DNA from: an uncultured Lachnospiraceae bacterium
GTDB taxonomy: Bacteria > Bacillota_A > Clostridia > Lachnospirales > Lachnospiraceae
DNA: 64,000 bases
Direction: 5' to 3'
Assembly (NCBI GenBank): GCA_902801585.1
Contig: CADCIU010000002.1
Span: 42,784 to 106,783, forward strand
Part shown: one piece after another, positions 8,177-15,732 of the stretch
Layout of the letters: every line of letters starts with the position of its first letter
Position numbering within the stretch: position 1 is the stretch's first letter
Notes under the pieces: generated by a model
Database searches by the model: none
What the model saw: only the letters and a program-made list of their open reading frames with translations
What the model was told of the DNA's origin: nothing
Program-made: the position numbers and the translations under genes

Positions 8177-9691
8177 TCACCTGTTTCTCATCGCATCCGC
8201 AACGCCCTGCACCTTCATTCCGATGACGACCTGCAGACTCTGAGGCCCTGTCTTGATCACTGCCTTGGCGCCGGACGACTTGAGAATTCCGTCGTCCACA
8301 AGCTCATAATTATGCACGTCAACACGCAGCCTTGTAATACAGTTGTCTAAACTCTGAATATTATCTTTGCCGCCCAGTCCTTGCAGGAGCCCGTCCACAT
8401 TGAATCCGTCCACGATCAACGGTTCATTCGTCCCGGCCGGGACCTGGCCTGTACCGCTTCCGTCAGTCCTCACTTGTGACGCAGTTTCTGCTGCTTCGGA
8501 AGGTTCGTCCTCTCTGCCAGGCGTCTTCAGATTCAGCCTTGTGATCATGACGCGGAATACCAGATAGAAGGTCACAAACGCCGCCGCGCCGAGCGGCAGG
8601 ATCATCCAGGTTTTCGCCGCTGCAGGGAGCGAAGCCGAGAACAGGAGGTCCGTTGCGCCCGCCGAAAAGGCGAAGCCCGCGCGAAAGCCGACCAGAGCCG
8701 TCACATAGCTGAACACACCGTACAGAGCGGCGTATACAGCGTAGAGGACCGGCGCTGTAAACATGAAGGCAAATTCGAACGGCTCCGTGATGCCGCACAC
8801 AAAGGAGCACAATGCCGCAGATGCCAAAATACCGATGGTCGCTTTCTGCTTCTTTTTTGGCGCGCAGTGCACCATTGCCAGCGCTGCGCCCGGTACACCG
8901 AACATCATGCACGGGAAAAAGCCGGACATATACATTCCGAGCGACCAGGTGACGTCATTTGACGTGTCTCCGGCCCAGAAATGCGTGATATCTCCCAGCC
9001 CGATCGTGTCAAACCAGAAAACATTGTTGAGCGCATGATGAAGCCCGACAGGGATCAGCAGTCGATTGAGAAAAGCGTAGATCCCGGCGCCGGCAGCACC
9101 CATCCCCGCGATTCCCTTGCCGAGCATGGTAAGCCCGCCGAATACCACAGGCCATGCAAACAAAAGCACAACGGAAACCAGCACGGACGCAAGTCCCGAC
9201 ACGATCACCGTGCTCCGCTTTCCGCTGAAGAAAGCCAGCCACTCGGGAAGCGATGTGTTCTTGAAGCGGTTGTAACTGAAGGAACCGATCAGGCCTGCCA
9301 AAATACCGATGAAGGGATTTCGGATCCTGTCAAAAGCCATCTGCGCCGTTTCGCTTATGGAGATCACATTCGCAAACAGCTTTACATTGTCCGTCTGCAG
9401 GAGTGTCGTGATCATCAGCCACGAGGCCAGCGCAGCGATCGCGGCTGTGCCGTCCCTTTCATCCGCCATACCTACGCCTATGCCGACCGCGAACAGGATC
9501 GCGATATTGTCGATGAGGGCGCCTCCGGCTTTGACAAGAAACATCCCCATCATCGGGACCATTCCAACTACATCTCCGCCCTGCATGGAAGTCGGGCACA
9601 AAAGATAACCCACGCCCATCAAAATGCCGCAGAGCGGCAGACATGCCACGGGAAGCATGATCGCTTTCCCCAATTTCTGCAAAAACTTCAT
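8177..9691 (-). CDS. PTS sugar transporter subunit IIBC, glucose/N-acetylglucosamine family
   Basis: A 504-residue phosphotransferase permease that imports and phosphorylates a hexose. The IIC domain (1 to about 375) starts MKFLQKLGKAIMLPVACLPL and contains PVGLHHALNNVFWFD and GITEPFEFAFMFTAP, the conserved sugar-binding loop. A Ser/Glu/Thr-rich linker (about 385-420) leads to IIB, where the phosphorylated cysteine lies in LDNCITRLRVDV. The HHALNNVFWF motif looks more like N-acetylglucosamine than glucose permeases. No IIA domain is fused, so a separate IIA must act. Start ATG 9691 has GAGGTGACAAGAG before it. Directly upstream are two competing hairpins and the ECF-S/SpoIIE gene. Confidence 0.92.
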   Translation of the reverse strand: MKFLQKLGKAIMLPVACLPLCGILMGVGYLLCPTSMQGGDVVGMVPMMGMFLVKAGGALIDNIAILFAVGIGVGMADERDGTAAIAALASWLMITTLLQTDNVKLFANVISISETAQMAFDRIRNPFIGILAGLIGSFSYNRFKNTSLPEWLAFFSGKRSTVIVSGLASVLVSVVLLFAWPVVFGGLTMLGKGIAGMGAAGAGIYAFLNRLLIPVGLHHALNNVFWFDTIGLGDITHFWAGDTSNDVTWSLGMYMSGFFPCMMFGVPGAALAMVHCAPKKKQKATIGILASAALCSFVCGITEPFEFAFMFTAPVLYAVYAALYGVFSYVTALVGFRAGFAFSAGATDLLFSASLPAAAKTWMILPLGAAAFVTFYLVFRVMITRLNLKTPGREDEPSEAAETASQVRTDGSGTGQVPAGTNEPLIVDGFNVDGLLQGLGGKDNIQSLDNCITRLRVDVHNYELVDDGILKSSGAKAVIKTGPQSLQVVIGMKVQGVADAMRNR

Positions 9692-9723
9692 CTCTTGTCA
9701 CCTCGCTTCGCTCCCCGGGCACG

Positions 9724-9765
9724 GGGCTCGGGTAATGTTTCTGTTCCCCGAGCCCAAGGCTCGGG
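9724..9765 (-). promoter_or_regulatory. Two mutually exclusive hairpins upstream of PTS IIBC
   Basis: On the minus strand CCCGAGCC (9765-9758), TTG, GGCTCGGG (9754-9747) form a tight hairpin. The same GGGCTCGGG (9755-9747) can instead pair with CCCGAGCCC (9732-9724). The segment lies in the 79-bp gap between the SpoIIE stop and the PTS start and has no U-run, so it is not a simple terminator. Regulation of the downstream gene or mRNA processing is inferred. Confidence 0.5.
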
Positions 9766-9770
9766 TGACG

Positions 9771-11903
9771 TCACTCCATCTTCAGCACTACCATTGTGAT
9801 ATCATCATATTGCTCCGCGCCTGATGTAAACGCAAGTATATCTGCCCGGACCGCCCGGAGCAGTTCCTCGGGTGCCAGCTGATAATTTGCTTCCAGGCAC
9901 TCCAAAAGCCTCTGTTCTCCATACAGCTTCAGGTCTGTATTGGCCGCCTCTGTCACACCATCCGTATAAAGGAAGAGTACATCTCCTTTGCCCAAAGTGA
10001 TCTCATTATTGCGGTACAGCGTATCTTCAAGACCTGCCAGTACAAATCCCCGCCGGTACTGCTTGAAGTCCATATACCGGAATGGCTCGCCCGATTCTTT
10101 CAGGAGCGGCGGATTGTGGGCTGCATTCGCAAACTCCATCGTACAGGACCTCAGGTCCATCACACCGAGCCACACCGTGACGAACATCCCCTTCTCATTG
10201 TTCTCGCACAGCTGGGCATTGGCAAGCTGCAGGGCTTTGGCGGGGCTCTCGCCGGCAAGCACAAAGTTTTTGATGAGCGTCTTGGCTGTCATCATGAACA
10301 GCGCTGCAGGCACGCCTTTGCCGGAAACATCTGCGACCACGATTCCCAGCTTCTCCTCTCCAATCCGGAAATAATCATAGAAATCGCCGCCGACTTCTCT
10401 TGCAGCTTCCATGCTTCCCAGCACCACGATCTCCGGATCACCGTGACTGACAAGACTGCCGGACGGAAGCGCTGAATTCTGCACCTCCCGCGCGAACTCC
10501 ATCTCGCGCTTGTTCTGCTCCGCGATTTCACGCATCGTCTTCTTCAGCGCATCGACTGTCGTGTTGATGCCTTGCGAGAGCTCTTCAAACTCCGTGTTCC
10601 CCGAAACCGTTACCTTCTCGTCCAGGTTCCCGGCACGGATCTGGCTCAGGCTCCCGTTCACTTCCTGGATCTTCTGGACCACATCCTTGCGGACGATCAC
10701 AGAGATCATTTCAAACAGCAGCAAATGCATTGCAAGCAGGCCGCCCAGCAAATAAGCCAGTGTCCGGTTTCTTCCCATATAAATCTCGCTGTCCGGGATA
10801 AAAGAGAGAATCACAAGATCGTTCACTTTTTGGACAATTCCCATGCCGGAATAGCCGTCGACCACCATATCGCAGACACTATCGGGAACAAGTTTTTCAT
10901 ATGCCGGACAGAGGTCGGACAATCGACTGACTTCCATGGATCCCTTGCCGGATATCAAAATCTCATCCTTCTTGGCGATCGTGATGAATCCGGTGCTACC
11001 GACACCCAGATCCTCTTCAACGATCGTATTTCCCGTGGTATCAACCTGACGCAGGATTTCGTCTGTTTTCGACTGCAGGAGCGCGCGGGCATGCTCCTGA
11101 TCCTGCTTGGAAAACAGATAGTACAGGAAAAACAGCATCAGAAAGAACGCCGTGACAATGAACAAAAACAGCCATTTTCGGAAAGTCTTCTGCAGAGGCT
11201 TGTCGTAAATCATCTCTTTGCCCCCGCGCAGAGCGTTTCTGTCCGGTTCAGCAGATATATCAGCAGCTGATTCCGCATCTGTTTCACCGGCCTCTGAGAA
11301 CTTTCGTCCCTTTGCCGTCACCTCCAGTATTCCCAGTTTATTCAAGATCAGCGCAGTCAGGCAGGTGATCGAAACCGCCAGCACGATCTCATAAAAAATA
11401 TTAACCGCCACAATGTTCGTGACCACGATCGTACTGGCCGACAGATTATCCGTGATGCCGACGGAACTCGGGCTGAGGATCGCTACCGACATGATCACGA
11501 AAACAGCGTTGGCGATCACACCGCAGAGTGCGGAAAAGCCGACACAGATCAACTTGGCTGATATTGTATGGTCATCCGCGATCCGGCATACTGTTTTATA
11601 GACAAAATACACCGCGATCGGGACCATAAGCCTGGGTACTACGGATACCATCGGGTTCTGGAACAGATAATCAAGCATCCCGGAAGGATGCCAGTATGCG
11701 CTGACCAGGGAGGAAAGGCCGAAAATTCCCGCAAGCACAACACCTTGCGGCAGACCGATCAGCGTTGTTGCAATAAAGATCGGGATGTGAAGAACAGTAA
11801 ACGCGATTCTTCCAATCGTAAAAAAACCCAGATCTGCGACTGTCAGAAATATTTCTATTACGGCCAGGACCGCCGTCAAAATCCACTTGGTCTTTTGGTT
11901 CAT
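9771..11903 (-). CDS. SpoIIE-type PP2C phosphatase with ECF-S-like membrane sensor domain
   Basis: About 710 residues. Residues 1-190 form a six-helix membrane block (TKWILTAVLAVIEIFLTVAD, GLPQGVVLAGIFGLSSLVSA, ending LTALILNKLGI) resembling substrate-binding S components of ECF transporters. A charged linker, a further helix (about 245-270), an extracytoplasmic segment, another helix and a HAMP-like region (GSLSQIRAGNLDEKV) follow. The C-terminal 240 residues are a PP2C/SpoIIE phosphatase with AREVGGDFYDYF, ADVSGKGVPAALFM, FLYTDGVTEAAN and YDDITMVVLK, supplying the metal-binding aspartates. Such enzymes dephosphorylate STAS anti-anti-sigma proteins. ATG 11903 has AAGGCGGG upstream; an earlier in-frame ATG lacks one. 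The neighbour is a PTS permease. A ligand-sensing role for the ECF-S-like block is inferred. Confidence 0.88.
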   Translation of the reverse strand: MNQKTKWILTAVLAVIEIFLTVADLGFFTIGRIAFTVLHIPIFIATTLIGLPQGVVLAGIFGLSSLVSAYWHPSGMLDYLFQNPMVSVVPRLMVPIAVYFVYKTVCRIADDHTISAKLICVGFSALCGVIANAVFVIMSVAILSPSSVGITDNLSASTIVVTNIVAVNIFYEIVLAVSITCLTALILNKLGILEVTAKGRKFSEAGETDAESAADISAEPDRNALRGGKEMIYDKPLQKTFRKWLFLFIVTAFFLMLFFLYYLFSKQDQEHARALLQSKTDEILRQVDTTGNTIVEEDLGVGSTGFITIAKKDEILISGKGSMEVSRLSDLCPAYEKLVPDSVCDMVVDGYSGMGIVQKVNDLVILSFIPDSEIYMGRNRTLAYLLGGLLAMHLLLFEMISVIVRKDVVQKIQEVNGSLSQIRAGNLDEKVTVSGNTEFEELSQGINTTVDALKKTMREIAEQNKREMEFAREVQNSALPSGSLVSHGDPEIVVLGSMEAAREVGGDFYDYFRIGEEKLGIVVADVSGKGVPAALFMMTAKTLIKNFVLAGESPAKALQLANAQLCENNEKGMFVTVWLGVMDLRSCTMEFANAAHNPPLLKESGEPFRYMDFKQYRRGFVLAGLEDTLYRNNEITLGKGDVLFLYTDGVTEAANTDLKLYGEQRLLECLEANYQLAPEELLRAVRADILAFTSGAEQYDDITMVVLKME

Positions 11904-11933
11904 ACAGATACCCGCCTTCACTACAGCCATCAT

Positions 11934-11983
11934 TTGAGCCTCGGGTTCGGGGAGCATTCCGCCTCGCCAGCCCGAGGCTTGAG
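11934..11983 (-). promoter_or_regulatory. Hairpin in the 5' leader of the SpoIIE gene
   Basis: GCCTCGGG (11938-11945) and CCCGAGGC (11971-11978), extendable by an A-T and G-U pairs, loop 25 nt. It ends about 30 nt before the start codon and shares the CTCGGG/CCCGAG core with the hairpins after the same gene. Confidence 0.5.
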
Positions 11984-12001
11984 AAATACACCCATGCTAT
12001 T

Positions 12002-12030
12002 ATTTTACTCTATTTATCGCTCATCGTAAA
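12002..12030 (-). promoter_or_regulatory. Promoter of the ECF-S/SpoIIE gene
   Basis: TTTACG (12030-12025), 17-bp spacer, TAAAAT (12007-12002) on the minus strand; predicted start near 11995, giving a leader of about 90 nt that contains the CTCGGG hairpin. Confidence 0.55.
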
Positions 12031-12054
12031 ACAAAGCTATGTAAAATATCTATC

Positions 12055-12771
12055 TCACTCCAGCAGCCTCCGCAGCAGCTGTTCCCGATTGTTGATGAAC
12101 ATCTCCATAACCCGGTAACTCTCCGTCTCCTCATATCTGCACGAGTGGATCCGCCCGCCGTCAAACGACAGGATCTCCGCTCCGGGAATTCCCAGCAATA
12201 TGGGGGAATGTGTCGCCATGATAAACTGCGCGCCGGCCTTCGCACATCGATCGATCTCCATCAGCAGCGTGAGCTGTCTTTGCGGAGAGAGCGCCGCTTC
12301 CGGCTCATCCAGAAGATAGATCCCGCCTCCCCTGAGCGAATTCCGGGCAAGAGCCAAAAAACTCTCCCCGTGCGATTTTTCGTGATAATGCTGCGGGATA
12401 CCGCCCGGACCTCTGCTGTACTCTTCTTCTTTCGTAGCCACATTGTAAAAGCTTTCCGCACGCAAAAAATAGCCCCACCCGGGCTTGCGAATGCCCCTGG
12501 TCAGGCGTACAGCCTCATGCAGCTGTGAGTGCGAATCATAGGTCGAAAACTGATAATTCCTGGTCCCGCCCTCCGGATTGAATCCGTATGCGACCGCGAT
12601 CGCTTCAAGAAGTGTTGACTTACCGGTTCCGTTCTCCCCCACAAAGCAGGTGACCGCCTTCTCAAAAGCGATCTCCTCTGTACTACTGATCGCCGGGATA
12701 CCGCGAAGGTAACTGTCTTGCGATATTTTGCCCCAGTCAATCAAAACACTGCGAATAAACTGCGTATTCAT
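12055..12771 (-). CDS. ABC-type AAA ATPase (SMC/RecF-like), stand-alone
   Basis: A 238-residue soluble ATPase. Walker A is GENGTGKST (about 45-53), the ABC signature is degenerate (EKSHGESFLAL), Walker B is GIYLLDEPEAALSP, and the switch histidine is in MATHSPIL. The arrangement matches the small AAA_21/AAA_23-type family related to SMC and RecF heads rather than transport ATPases, and the final residues (MEMFINNREQLLRRLLE) form a short helix. No membrane partner is adjacent. It starts 9 bp after the SGNH lipoprotein gene and is likely co-transcribed with it. Cellular role unknown. Confidence 0.85.
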   Translation of the reverse strand: MNTQFIRSVLIDWGKISQDSYLRGIPAISSTEEIAFEKAVTCFVGENGTGKSTLLEAIAVAYGFNPEGGTRNYQFSTYDSHSQLHEAVRLTRGIRKPGWGYFLRAESFYNVATKEEEYSRGPGGIPQHYHEKSHGESFLALARNSLRGGGIYLLDEPEAALSPQRQLTLLMEIDRCAKAGAQFIMATHSPILLGIPGAEILSFDGGRIHSCRYEETESYRVMEMFINNREQLLRRLLE

Positions 12772-12780
12772 ACAAACATC

Positions 12781-13617
12781 TCATTTCCAATATCCCAGCT
12801 CTATGCCCAGTTCATAGACACCGTGCGCAAGCGCTATACAGCCATATTCGTTCAAGTGTGTGTTGTCGATCTCGGGATTCCTGAGCTGCAGCGAGATATT
12901 CCCGCGCTCAGCACGCCTGCGGTCCTCTTCCGTCTCCTCAAGGCCGTTGATAGCAAGCCCGTTCTCGACCAGATACTTTCTGCCGATCAGGAGATGCTCG
13001 CCAAATGCTTCCCTGAAAGCCGCTTCATACCGCGTATCTTCCATTCCGACCGGCTTCGTCGTGTAGCCCCAGATCTGCTCGAAATCATCGGGATCATCCG
13101 TGGAACTGATGATGATATACCGGTCCGTCTCCGCCTCGCTGATCATCTGGCGGTACTGGGCGATCAGCTCATCCAGATTTCTCCATCCGCCGTTGTCGCC
13201 CATCTGAATGACCAGAATGTCTTCCTTTTGGCTGCCATATGCAAAACTGCGGGCCATGATCTCGAGGCTGTCTTCTCCGCCCACGCCCAGGTTTCTGGCA
13301 GGAATCCCTGTCAGTTCTTCCAGAACTTCCGGATACGAGAGACCGTCACTGCCATATCCTTGTGTGATGGAATCTCCCCAGCAGTTGATCTCCTCCGCGG
13401 GCGTATTCCTGGCGAAAAGCGCCGCATTTGTCGCATCCGCCGACGCATTCTCGTTATCTCCGCCTTCGCCGGACGTCTCTTCTCTTCCGCTTGTATTCTT
13501 TCCTTCATTTCCGTGCGGCGCCTGATCCGCGGATCCCGTTCCGCAGGCACACAGGCAGACCAATGATGCCAAAACAGCGGCTATAGCAATCATTCTTCTT
13601 AATTCCATTTTCCTCAT
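12781..13617 (-). CDS. SGNH/GDSL-type hydrolase lipoprotein
   Basis: 278 residues. A lipoprotein signal peptide ends in the lipobox LCLCAC (about 20-25), followed by a Ser/Gly/Glu-rich spacer to about residue 70. The catalytic domain has block I NCWGDSITQGYG (nucleophile Ser), block II with NLGVGG, block III with QMGDNGG and a C-terminal DNTHLNEYG carrying the Asp/His pair. Predicted to hydrolyse an ester outside the cell; substrate unknown. Start ATG 13617; a second ATG three codons on is equally possible. It begins only 24 bp after the rplT terminator, so it may depend on read-through. Confidence 0.87.
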   Translation of the reverse strand: MRKMELRRMIAIAAVLASLVCLCACGTGSADQAPHGNEGKNTSGREETSGEGGDNENASADATNAALFARNTPAEEINCWGDSITQGYGSDGLSYPEVLEELTGIPARNLGVGGEDSLEIMARSFAYGSQKEDILVIQMGDNGGWRNLDELIAQYRQMISEAETDRYIIISSTDDPDDFEQIWGYTTKPVGMEDTRYEAAFREAFGEHLLIGRKYLVENGLAINGLEETEEDRRRAERGNISLQLRNPEIDNTHLNEYGCIALAHGVYELGIELGYWK

Positions 13618-13640
13618 CTCTCTGAGGATTCCGTTCCTCT

Positions 13641-13675
13641 AAAAAAAGATGCCGCCGGTTACTTCCGGCAGCATC
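13641..13675 (-). terminator. Terminator of the infC-rpmI-rplT operon
   Basis: GATGCCGCCGG (13648-13658) with CCGGCAGCATC (13665-13675), followed on the minus strand by seven U residues (13647-13641). Confidence 0.92.
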
Positions 13676-13694
13676 CTTCTCATCTGCAATATGA

Positions 13695-14051
13695 TTAAGC
13701 GATCGCCTTCTTGGCAACCTCAGTCAGAGCTGTGAAACCTGCTGCATCGTTGACTGCGAGCTCTGCGAGCATCTTGCGGTTGATGTCAACGCCTGCGACC
13801 TTGAGGCCGTGCATCAGCTGGCTGTAGCTGATTCCGTTCAGTCTTGCTGCTGCGTTGATACGAACGATCCAAAGAGATCTCATCTCTCTCTTCTTCTGCT
13901 TTCTGCCTGCAAATGCAGATGTCATAGCGCGCATAACAGACTGCTTGGCGATTCTGTACTGCTTGGATCTGGCTCCTCTGTAGCCTTTGGCAAGCTTTAA
14001 TACTCTGTTGTGTTTCTTTCTCGCATTAAGAGCGCCTTTAATTCTGGCCAT
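13695..14051 (-). CDS. rplT: 50S ribosomal protein L20
   Basis: 118 residues, full family length. Starts [24 protein letters not shown] (two parts of the basic N-terminal tail), then [18 protein letters not shown] and the globular domain with RRE-type basic residues and [19 protein letters not shown]20 is needed for early 50S assembly and, in Firmicutes, represses its own operon by binding the leader RNA. Start ATG 14051 follows GGAGGAATAAAAA. It is last in infC-rpmI-rplT, 148 bp after rpmI; that gap contains tandem repeats inside a long inverted repeat. Confidence 0.98.
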   Translation of the reverse strand: MARIKGALNARKKHNRVLKLAKGYRGARSKQYRIAKQSVMRAMTSAFAGRKQKKREMRSLWIVRINAAARLNGISYSQLMHGLKVAGVDINRKMLAELAVNDAAGFTALTEVAKKAIA

Positions 14052-14093
14052 TTTTTATTCCTCCATCATATGTCATGCACAGCGTGCGCTGCG

Positions 14094-14188
14094 CGTTTCG
14101 TCTATTCTGATCTACTCTTCTCTGATCTACTCTATTCTGATCTACTCTACTTTGATCTGCAAAATCCTGTATGCTTTCTGACGAAACG
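14094..14188. repeat. Four 15-bp tandem repeats enclosed by a 9-bp inverted repeat
   Basis: TCTATTCTGATCTAC, TCTTCTCTGATCTAC, TCTATTCTGATCTAC and TCTACTTTGATCTGC run without gaps from 14101 to 14160. They sit in the loop of a perfect inverted repeat CGTTTCGTC (14094-14102) / GACGAAACG (14180-14188), between rpmI and rplT. Confidence 0.85.
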
Positions 14189-14199
14189 GATCCTGCGCC

Positions 14200-14397
14200 T
14201 TACAGATAAGGCATGATCTTCTTCATTGTCTTTACATTGGTAGCATCTGCCAGAATAGGCTTTCTGAGGGTTCTCTTCCTCTTTGTTGTCTTCTTGGTCA
14301 GGATGTGGCGCTTATTGGCTTTAAATCTGATCAGTTTGCCGGTGCCTGTCTTTTTGAAGCGCTTCGCAGCTGCTCTCTTTGTTTTCATCTTGGGCAT
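14200..14397 (-). CDS. rpmI: 50S ribosomal protein L35
   Basis: 65 residues, full length: [20 protein letters not shown], then [17 protein letters not shown] and ends MKKIMPYL, matching the family throughout. The protein is a small basic component of the large subunit. Start ATG 14397 has AGGAGGTAAAT upstream. It lies 168 bp after infC and 148 bp before rplT. Confidence 0.98.
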   Translation of the reverse strand: MPKMKTKRAAAKRFKKTGTGKLIRFKANKRHILTKKTTKRKRTLRKPILADATNVKTMKKIMPYL

Positions 14398-14565
14398 TCT
14401 ATTTACCTCCTTCTGCCAAATGTGGATCTATACCCACATATCCGAATCATTCCGGGTCTGTTGACTGTCATAAGTTTCCTGACAGAGTTCTCTATTCAAA
14501 CCGGCTGCGGCTGGCCGCACCGGCAGTGAACACAATCGGGATCAAATACGATCCGAATGCACTGC

Positions 14566-15087
14566 TCACTGCTTCTTACCGGCAAGAAACATCGTTAAGC
14601 TGCGCCCCTCGACCTTGGGTGCCTTGTCCACTGACGCACAATCCTTGAGCGAGTCGGCGAAATCCGTGAGGATATGAGCGCTCTGCTGCATGTGGGCCAT
14701 TTCACGTCCGCGGAAGCGAAGTGTCACTTTTACGCGGTCACCTTTTGTGAGGAACTTTCTTGCAGCATTGATCTTCGTCTGAAGATCGTTCGTGTCGATG
14801 TTGGGAGACATGCGGATCTCCTTGATCTCAACGACGTGCTGCTTTTTCTTGGCGTCTTTCTCTTTTCTGGTCTTCTCATATTTGTACTTGCCGTAGTCGA
14901 TGATCTTGCACACCGGAGGCTTAGCGCCGGGAGAGATCTTCACCAGATCGAGATCTGCTTCTTCAGCCAGTTTTCTCGCTTCGTTTGCAGACATGATGCC
15001 GAGCATCTCGCCGTCAGCGCCGATCACTCGAACCTCCCTGTCACGAATTTGTTCATTAATGAATAAATTGTCGTTATTGTTTCTGAT
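14566..15087 (-). CDS. infC: Translation initiation factor IF-3, probable ATC start
   Basis: About 173 residues. The N-domain has LFINEQIRDREVRVIGADGE, the linker ARKLAEEADLDLVKISPGAK and KPPVCKIIDYGKYKYE, and the C-domain carries KEIRMSPNIDTNDLQ and VTLRFRGREMAH. IF-3 checks initiator tRNA and start codons on the 30S subunit. The Shine-Dalgarno GGAGGG at 15094-15099 is followed 7 nt later by ATC (15087-15085). The only earlier conventional codon, GTG at 15102, overlaps that site and cannot use it, and no ATG or GTG lies before the conserved LFINEQ. Rare starts (AUU in E. coli) allow IF-3 to repress itself; an ATC start fits that logic. The gene is first in infC-rpmI-rplT. Confidence 0.95.
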   Translation of the reverse strand: MRNNNDNLFINEQIRDREVRVIGADGEMLGIMSANEARKLAEEADLDLVKISPGAKPPVCKIIDYGKYKYEKTRKEKDAKKKQHVVEIKEIRMSPNIDTNDLQTKINAARKFLTKGDRVKVTLRFRGREMAHMQQSAHILTDFADSLKDCASVDKAPKVEGRSLTMFLAGKKQ

Positions 15088-15295
15088 TGTCGTACCCTCC
15101 ACAACCTAAGACAAAATAAAAACAGCAGTACATATCGTACCGCTGTCAACAAATCAATTCGCACACACAACTGCCTGCCGCAGGGGGCATGCCGCTGTCT
15201 GATCCGATCGATTGGTATGAACCGCAAAAGCTTGCGCCGTTGGGTGAGAGCGGTAACTCTGCTTTATTGTACCAATGACGTGTCTTACCACGTAC
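15088..15295 (-). ncRNA. L20-type leader RNA of infC-rpmI-rplT
   Basis: The region between the promoter and infC is a leader of about 208 nt with no gene. It contains several pairings (for example TGCCCCCTGCGGCAGGCA near 15170-15192) and ends with a terminator hairpin before the infC ribosome binding site. Position and architecture match the known Firmicutes L20 leader, in which excess L20 promotes early termination. I infer the family from context, not from a covariance search. Confidence 0.7.
15111..15146 (-). terminator. Attenuator terminator in the infC leader
   Basis: ACAGCAGTAC (15122-15131) and GTACCGCTGT (15137-15146) form a 10-bp stem (one G-U), loop ATATC, followed on the minus strand by a U-rich run (15122-15111). 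It ends about 12 nt before the infC Shine-Dalgarno. Confidence 0.85.
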
Positions 15296-15301
15296 CCAAA
15301 T

Positions 15302-15330
15302 ACATTACCACTCTCTTTCCCACATGTCAA
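15302..15330 (-). promoter_or_regulatory. Promoter of infC-rpmI-rplT
   Basis: TTGACA (15330-15325), exact 17-bp spacer, TAATGT (15307-15302) on the minus strand; transcription start expected near 15295. It lies immediately after the small membrane protein gene. Confidence 0.8.
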
Positions 15331-15339
15331 GTGCCGCTT

Positions 15340-15675
15340 TTACTTCTTTTTTATTTCTTCCTGCACGGCATTCTCTGTTTTCTCCCGCTCCTGCGGGTCC
15401 GATGCCAAAATATCAAGGCTTGCCATGCTGTGCCCGTTCCGGAACTTTCCGACGCACCAGATAAAGATCCACAGAAAGATCGGCACGGCGATCGTCATCC
15501 CAAGGCTGAAGCGAAACAGCTTTCCGGCCGACTCCGTACCTATGCAGGCACTGATGAAAGTGACTGCATACAGCGCCACAAGAAGGACAATGCCGATGAC
15601 AGCTGCAATTCGTTTGGCAGTCCACGGCGCTTTGCCGCTTCCGTCATTGCTGCCCGGATTTGTATTTCCGCTCAT
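15340..15675 (-). CDS. Small membrane protein after purBA
   Basis: About 111 residues: a Gly/Asn/Ser-rich N-terminus (MSGNTNPGSNDGSGKAPW), two hydrophobic helices (IAAVIGIVLLVALYAVTFIS and MTIAVPIFLWIFIWCVGK) and a charged tail ending EEIKKK. ATG 15675 has GGAGGTCTT just before it; an upstream in-frame ATG lacks this. No characterised family recognised, though similar proteins are common in Lachnospiraceae. It follows the HAD hydrolase gene by 57 bp and is the last gene before the infC promoter. Confidence 0.75.
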   Translation of the reverse strand: MSGNTNPGSNDGSGKAPWTAKRIAAVIGIVLLVALYAVTFISACIGTESAGKLFRFSLGMTIAVPIFLWIFIWCVGKFRNGHSMASLDILASDPQEREKTENAVQEEIKKK

Positions 15676-15732
15676 AAGACCTCCGAAACCATAATATGCT
15701 GTATTTTGACCGCGCATCGGCAGCGCGGCACT

